Below are positions 60,079 to 64,000 of a stretch of 64,000 nucleotides of DNA, piece by piece. The position numbers and the translations under genes were made by a program. The notes beneath the pieces were generated by a model. The model did no database searches, was not told where the DNA came from, and saw only the letters and a list, made by a program, of their open reading frames with translations. The stretch spans positions 1 through 64,000 of the forward strand of contig JAERTK010000092.1 of assembly GCA_016844935.1 (NCBI GenBank), in the 5' to 3' direction. Each line of letters opens with the position of its first letter. The stretch's first letter is position 1. The stretch is from Desulfobacteraceae bacterium. Its GTDB lineage: Bacteria; Desulfobacterota; DSM-4660; Desulfatiglandales; Desulfatiglandaceae.

Positions 60079-60110
60079 GGGGATCCGCTTTTTGGGATCC
60101 CCTTTTATTC
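60079..60110 (+). terminator. Strong intrinsic terminator between dehydrogenase and CoA-transferase genes
   Basis: GGGGATCC pairs perfectly with GGATCCCC across the loop GCTTTTTG, followed by TTTTATT. It lies 26 bases after the acyl-CoA dehydrogenase stop and 32 before the CoA-transferase ATG, so the gntR-sdhCDBA-dehydrogenase transcript probably ends or is attenuated here. Confidence 0.8.
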
Positions 60111-60141
60111 ACCTTTTACCATTCACGGGATTTCTAAAAAA

Positions 60142-61359
60142 ATGGAAGGCAAATCTCTACTTAAGAAAATGCGAATTCTCGATTTCACCCGCGTGTTATC
60201 AGGCCCCTTCGCCACCATGATGCTGGGGGACCTGGGTGCGGAGGTAACAAAGATCGAGCCCCCCAACGGGGATGAAAGCCGGTCATGGCCCCCCATATTG
60301 AAGAACGGGGTGAGTGCCTATTTTTTGGCCTTGAACCGGAACAAACAATCCATTGCCCTGAACCTGAAAGAAGAGCGGGCCAGAAATATCGTTTTAAAGC
60401 TGGCGGCAGCGTCAGACGTGGTGGTGGAGAATTTCACACCGGGTGTGGTGGCCAAACTGGGGATCGACTACGAAACCCTTCAAAAGGAAAACCCCCAAAT
60501 CATCTATTGCGCTATTTCCGGGTTCGGCCAGGATGGGCCCTATCGTAACAAAAAGGCCTACGATCCCATTGTTCAGGGAATGACGGGATTGATGTCCATC
60601 ACCGGAGAGCGAAACGGCCCACCGGCCAAAATCGGCATCCCCATTACAGATCTTACGGCGGCCTCCCATGCGGTGACCGCCATTTTAGCCGCCTATATAT
60701 CCCGACTTGAAACCGGAAAAGGGCAATATATCGATATCTCGCTCTATGACGGCGTTATCAGCTGGCTGACCATCATGGCCATGGATTATTTTGCCACCGG
60801 GAAAGCGCCGGAGCGCTGGGGGCTGGACCATATTCACCGGGTCCCTGCCAGGGCTTTCATGGCTTCCGACGGACGCTGGGTTCAGGTGGCGGCCACCAGC
60901 GATCCCATGTATTCCAAGTTTTGCCAGGTTCTGGGGCTTGAAGAACTCATCGACGATCCGCGGTTTGCCACCAATAATGACCGGCTTCAGCATCGCCATG
61001 AAATCATGCCCTTTTTTGAAGGGAAGATCAAAGAGAAAACCAGCCAGGAGTGGCTACGGCTGTTAGAGGAGGCCGGCATTCCCTGCGGGCCAATCCTTGA
61101 CATGGATGAAGTTTTCGCCGCCCCCCATATAAAGGCCCGTGACATGATGTTTACCATGCCGCATCCTGTGGAAGAAGAGATTCCCCAGCTGGGGTTTCCA
61201 TACAAGTTCTCAGAAGCGTCACCATCGGCAAGGCTTCGGCCGCCACTGTTGGGAGAACACACGGATATGATTCTCAACCAGCGATTGGGTATGGACAGGG
61301 AGGAAATCAGAAAGCTGGTTGAGGAAAAGGTGGTTACCGCGCCGGCTGAAAAAAAGTAA
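60142..61359 (+). CDS. Class III CoA-transferase (CaiB/BaiF family)
   Basis: 405 residues. Signatures: 'RVLSGPFATMMLGDLGAEVTKIE', 'ALNRNKQSIALNL', 'VVVENFTPGVVAKLG', 'ISGFGQDGPY', the catalytic Asp 170 in 'GIPITDLTAAS', and 'GKGQYIDISLYDGV'. Class III enzymes move CoA between carboxylic acids, often from succinyl-CoA. In Variovorax and Advenella (from memory) one such enzyme activates 3-sulfinopropionate beside its desulfinase; others activate glutarate, benzylsuccinate or methyl-branched acids. Position after the odd dehydrogenase and before a TRAP transporter fits an uptake-activation-conversion order. The Shine-Dalgarno is weak. Confidence 0.9.
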   Translation: MEGKSLLKKMRILDFTRVLSGPFATMMLGDLGAEVTKIEPPNGDESRSWPPILKNGVSAYFLALNRNKQSIALNLKEERARNIVLKLAAASDVVVENFTPGVVAKLGIDYETLQKENPQIIYCAISGFGQDGPYRNKKAYDPIVQGMTGLMSITGERNGPPAKIGIPITDLTAASHAVTAILAAYISRLETGKGQYIDISLYDGVISWLTIMAMDYFATGKAPERWGLDHIHRVPARAFMASDGRWVQVAATSDPMYSKFCQVLGLEELIDDPRFATNNDRLQHRHEIMPFFEGKIKEKTSQEWLRLLEEAGIPCGPILDMDEVFAAPHIKARDMMFTMPHPVEEEIPQLGFPYKFSEASPSARLRPPLLGEHTDMILNQRLGMDREEIRKLVEEKVVTAPAEKK

Positions 61360-61362
61360 AAA

Positions 61363-61392
61363 TTGACTTCAGAATTTATTACATGATACAAA
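61363..61392 (+). promoter_or_regulatory. Possible promoter of the TAXI TRAP genes
   Basis: TTGACT and TACAAA at 18-bp spacing lie just after the CoA-transferase stop, about 145 bases before the binding-protein gene, in an AT-rich gap of 179 bases. The -35 is near-consensus and the -10 is poor. Confidence 0.3.
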
Positions 61393-61538
61393 ATTTTTTT
61401 ATCTTTATCTATTCTTGATCCAGGTGGAACCCGTTTACATGGGAATGGTTTAATATGGGGAGGGAGGTGGTACTTACAGATATCGATCGTTAGGGACACT
61501 AAGATTCAAATCATGCACAAAACAATAAGGAGATAAAA

Positions 61539-62633
61539 ATGAAAAAACTCAGGTTGGCATTGATTTTAGGATTGGCTGTGCTGTTGTTATCGGTATTTGT
61601 TTTGCCAGGCCCCGCGGCGGCAGGCGATAAAAAAATGTGGAGATGGGGGACGGCTAATCCAAGTGGTTACGGTTATAGAGTATCCGCTTTCATGGCGGAT
61701 TTCTTGCGAAGGGGCATGCCGGATTACGACATTACCGTTTACCCGTTCGCTAACACCACCGCTAATATCAAGAACTTCTTAGTGGGTGACCTCGAAACTG
61801 CATACGTAGCCGAGCCGGGATTTAGAAAATTATACGCGTTTATTAAGCCATTTAAGGGCTTTGAACCCAATGTAAAGCAGATGCCGGTGCAGTCCTTCTG
61901 GGCCTACACCATGGAAACCCATATTCTGACGTTACCGAAGAACAAAGATAAATTTAAGTCCTGGAAAGATTTGGACGGCAAGAAAATCTACATGACGAAG
62001 TCGGGATACATGAACAATATCAACATCCACAGAGCCATGGAAGATATCAATGGCCTGGATGTCACCCACGTGGAAGTTGATGCCACAAAGGTCGCGAGTG
62101 CTCTGAAAGCGGGAACCATAGACGCCACGGCAGCCTACACAACGTCTTTGGTGGCATTGGCCAGCTGGATTAAGGTGCTTGATGTGGCCAGCCCCCTGCT
62201 GGGAGTGAACCCGACGCCTGACCAAATCGAGAAGCTAAAGGCGGCGGGTTTTGCGCCGGAAAAGATCAACATCAAGAAGGCGTACACGAGAGATCTGGGC
62301 GTGGATGAACTCTATGGCGTGCCTTTTTACTTTGGTTACCACGCCGGGCTCAATTTTTCGACCGAAGCTGTTTATAAATCGCTCAAAGTATTTGAAGCCA
62401 ATACGGCTGCACTGCTTAAGCTGGACCCCGGTTTCGGACCACTGGCCGCAGACTTCGCCGGATTCCAGGTTAAGGGGATCAACAGCATACCCGAGGTTCC
62501 GGTACATCCCGGATTGGCGAAATTCCTGAAGGAGAAGGGCTTATGGAACTCAGCCTGGGTCATAGCTGATGAAGGGACGGTGGCCATGGCCATAGAGAAA
62601 ATGAAAGCTCAAGTTAAAGCCAAAGCTAAATAA
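61539..62633 (+). CDS. TAXI-type TRAP transporter solute-binding protein
   Basis: 364 residues with signal peptide ('ALILGLAVLLLSVFVLPGPAAA', cleavage about residue 28). The mature part begins 'RWGTANPSGYGYRVSAFMADFL' (in parts) and has 'MKKL'-type start, 'GDLETAYVAEP', 'DVTHVEVDATKVASALKAG' and 'FGYHAGLNFSTEAVY', matching TAXI receptors of TRAP transporters. These work with a fused 4TM-12TM permease and usually carry organic acids in symport with Na+. AGGAGAT precedes the ATG. Ligand cannot be predicted; the neighbourhood suggests a di- or sulfino-carboxylate. Confidence 0.85.
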   Translation: MKKLRLALILGLAVLLLSVFVLPGPAAAGDKKMWRWGTANPSGYGYRVSAFMADFLRRGMPDYDITVYPFANTTANIKNFLVGDLETAYVAEPGFRKLYAFIKPFKGFEPNVKQMPVQSFWAYTMETHILTLPKNKDKFKSWKDLDGKKIYMTKSGYMNNINIHRAMEDINGLDVTHVEVDATKVASALKAGTIDATAAYTTSLVALASWIKVLDVASPLLGVNPTPDQIEKLKAAGFAPEKINIKKAYTRDLGVDELYGVPFYFGYHAGLNFSTEAVYKSLKVFEANTAALLKLDPGFGPLAADFAGFQVKGINSIPEVPVHPGLAKFLKEKGLWNSAWVIADEGTVAMAIEKMKAQVKAKAK

Positions 62634-62685
62634 AGCACGCTGAACTTCTTTTTGGGAAACGAGAAGGTAGTTAGGGCTTTATGAT

Positions 62686-62730
62686 AGTGGGCTTACCCCT
62701 TATGAAATATCAATATGGGGTAAGTTCACT
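62686..62730 (+). promoter_or_regulatory. Stem-loop between TRAP receptor and permease genes
   Basis: CTTACCCC pairs perfectly with GGGGTAAG, extended by outer AGTG/CACT, around a loop of about 17 AT-rich bases and followed by CTTTTT. It may partly terminate transcription or protect the upstream message, giving more receptor than permease. Confidence 0.5.
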
Positions 62731-62765
62731 CTTTTTATGTCATACCGTCAGGAAGGGGTTAACAG

Positions 62766-64000
62766 ATGGGAAATGATCCGGTGCCGGGTGGAGAAAATCC
62801 TTTGACCGAAATGCGCAAATTCTTCGTCCCCTGCTATCTAATAGCAACGATCGTATATTTAGCTTTTTCGCTGCATTATTTCACGACCGGATTGGGCGGA
62901 ACAATGCTCCTTGCCGTAACCGTCGTTCCACTGGCATACGTGTTATGGGTCTTGAATTCCTTTGTAACCGGAGTGCTGCCATATCCACGTCTGGGCCTTA
63001 AACCCAATATTGTCTTAGCCTGCCTGTACATCGGGATGTGCATATATTGCTCAATATACTTGAGAGTGAACTTTGACGCCCTCATTTACGACAGAGCGGG
63101 TTTCTATAACACCGCTGACAAAATTGTAGCAGTGATGACACTCGGTCTAATTCTCGAATATACCCGACGGGAACATGGTTTACTCTTCTATCTCATCTTG
63201 TTTCTCATGTTTTATTCCGTTTACGGGTTTATTTTCCCGGGCATGCTCGGTCATCCCGGCGTCTCATGGACAAGGGTCATCACCTCTTCTTCCGTTGAGA
63301 TCACATTGGGTCTGTTTGGCACTTATTCGCAAACCGGCGTCGGTATTATCGCGGCTTTTTTTATATTTTTGGGTGTTGCCCAAGGGTTTGGTGTTCAGGA
63401 ATCTATTGTCAAAACGTTCACCGGGATATTTGCAAAACGTAGAAACCTTATTCCCCAGACGGCGGTGGTGACTTCCATGGCCATTGCCACCTGCAGTGGA
63501 TCGGGAGCGGCCAATGCGGCCATAACCGGGCAGTACACCATACCGTTGATGAAAAAAGCAGGGTTTCCCGCTCTACACGCCGGTGCTGTGGAAGCGTCTT
63601 CTTCACTGGGGGGCTTGCTCATGCCGCCCGTCATGGCAATAGCCGGTTTCCTCATGGCTGACTTTTTGGGAGTGACTTATTTCGAGGTTATCGCGCGAGG
63701 ATGGGCACCGGCGCTCATTTTCTTTGGTATCATATCCCTGTCGGTTTACCTCTTCACAACGCGCTTTATACGGGGAAAGGGAAGCAAAACAGATTTAGAA
63801 GCGGAATCCGTTATCGAAAAATTTTCCCGAATGGACGTGCTCAATACAGCGGTCTTCTTTGTCTTCATAGGGATTTTGGTCTATTTGATGGGTGTGCTTT
63901 GGTATGAAGCATCAAGAGCCGCACTCATGATTGCCATGGGTCTCTTTGTCACCTCGTCCATACTCCGCATAATTTTCCATCCTGGGACGATTTTAGATAA
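62766..64000 (+). CDS. TRAP transporter fused permease (TAXI type), partial at window end
   Basis: The frame is open from ATG 62766 (AAGGGG upstream) to the end of the window, 411 codons, so the C-terminus is missing. The N-terminal part has four hydrophobic helices (about 17-130, the DctQ-like part), and the rest matches the large DctM-like part: 'VTSMAIATCSGSGAANAAIT', 'YTIPLMKKAGFPA' and 'EASSSLGGLLMPPVMAIAGF' are hallmark TRAP loops. It forms the membrane channel for the TAXI receptor encoded 132 bases upstream. Full family members are about 600-700 residues, so roughly a third is missing. Confidence 0.9.
   Translation, partial: MGNDPVPGGENPLTEMRKFFVPCYLIATIVYLAFSLHYFTTGLGGTMLLAVTVVPLAYVLWVLNSFVTGVLPYPRLGLKPNIVLACLYIGMCIYCSIYLRVNFDALIYDRAGFYNTADKIVAVMTLGLILEYTRREHGLLFYLILFLMFYSVYGFIFPGMLGHPGVSWTRVITSSSVEITLGLFGTYSQTGVGIIAAFFIFLGVAQGFGVQESIVKTFTGIFAKRRNLIPQTAVVTSMAIATCSGSGAANAAITGQYTIPLMKKAGFPALHAGAVEASSSLGGLLMPPVMAIAGFLMADFLGVTYFEVIARGWAPALIFFGIISLSVYLFTTRFIRGKGSKTDLEAESVIEKFSRMDVLNTAVFFVFIGILVYLMGVLWYEASRAALMIAMGLFVTSSILRIIFHPGTILD

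Noticed and set aside
60142-61359. Benzylsuccinate (bbs-type) pathway for the CoA-transferase and dehydrogenase
   Set aside because: Bbs CoA-transferase has two subunits and the pathway has further beta-oxidation genes; only one subunit is present and the dehydrogenase lacks its base.
1-64000. CRISPR arrays, tRNA or rRNA genes, complete insertion sequences
   Set aside because: I saw no regularly spaced repeats, cloverleaf-like segments, rRNA-like stretches or transposase genes; a covariance-model scan would settle the tRNA question.

Overview
The window looks like a chromosomal segment of a Gram-negative, anaerobic deltaproteobacterium (Desulfobacterota, probably a Desulfobacterales-like sulfate reducer). 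The grounds are the outer-membrane gene lptD, a fused cobA-hemD siroheme enzyme beside hemC, many hybrid PAS sensor kinases, class I iron-sulfur hydro-lyases, two succinate dehydrogenase/fumarate reductase-type complexes and a TAXI-type TRAP transporter. This placement is inference. No rRNA, tRNA, CRISPR array or complete insertion sequence was seen.

Region 1 (1-7.4 kb, + strand) is housekeeping: a slipin, a Rho-N/SAP-like basic protein, ispD, hemC, cobA-hemD and lon. Region 2 (7.4-10.9 kb) looks foreign or decayed at its left edge (palindromic remnant, possible recombinase tail), followed by a GC-rich haem lipoprotein and an exported protein. Region 3 (10.9-14.6 kb, - strand) is a cobalamin-riboswitch-controlled pair: a divergent TrpD-like phosphoribosyltransferase and a natural fusion of a zinc alcohol-dehydrogenase-like domain with CobT. 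Region 4 (14.6-20.8 kb) is signal transduction: a binding protein, two kinases, a truncated receiver and an excisionase-type HTH-receiver protein. Region 5 (21-26 kb) has purine salvage (guanine deaminase-like, xpt), a DUF2202 protein and a 5'-nucleotidase-like protein. Region 6 (25.9-32.8 kb, - strand) is a compact chemosensory operon (cheA, cheW, MCP, receiver-PAS) joined to a GspE/PilB ATPase and a histidine phosphatase. Region 7 (32.9-46.5 kb) holds a UvrD-type helicase, folC, lptD, DUF368, uppP, a DUF89 protein and a large hybrid kinase.

Region 8 (46.6-64 kb) is the most interesting part. It holds a nitroreductase, an MmgE/PrpD protein, a first SDH-like complex (fused C-D anchor, flavoprotein, Fe-S), a metallo-beta-lactamase protein, a two-subunit class I fumarase, a GntR regulator, a second SDH-like complex with separate C and D anchors, an acyl-CoA dehydrogenase homologue that appears to lack both known positions of the catalytic glutamate, a class III CoA-transferase and a TAXI TRAP transporter that runs off the end. 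I infer a catabolic module that imports an organic anion, activates it by CoA transfer and processes it with the odd dehydrogenase homologue, feeding succinate/fumarate/malate chemistry. The residue pattern resembles what I recall of 3-sulfinopropionyl-CoA desulfinases, which in a sulfate reducer would release sulfite. A dicarboxylic-acid route is the alternative.

A second discovery is a 143-bp element with terminal inverted repeats, present twice 53 kb apart (about 90% identical), each copy flanked by its own 5-6 bp direct repeat. One copy landed in the Shine-Dalgarno of the slipin gene and duplicated it. The other landed on the stop codon of the fumarase alpha gene and split the alpha-beta gene pair.
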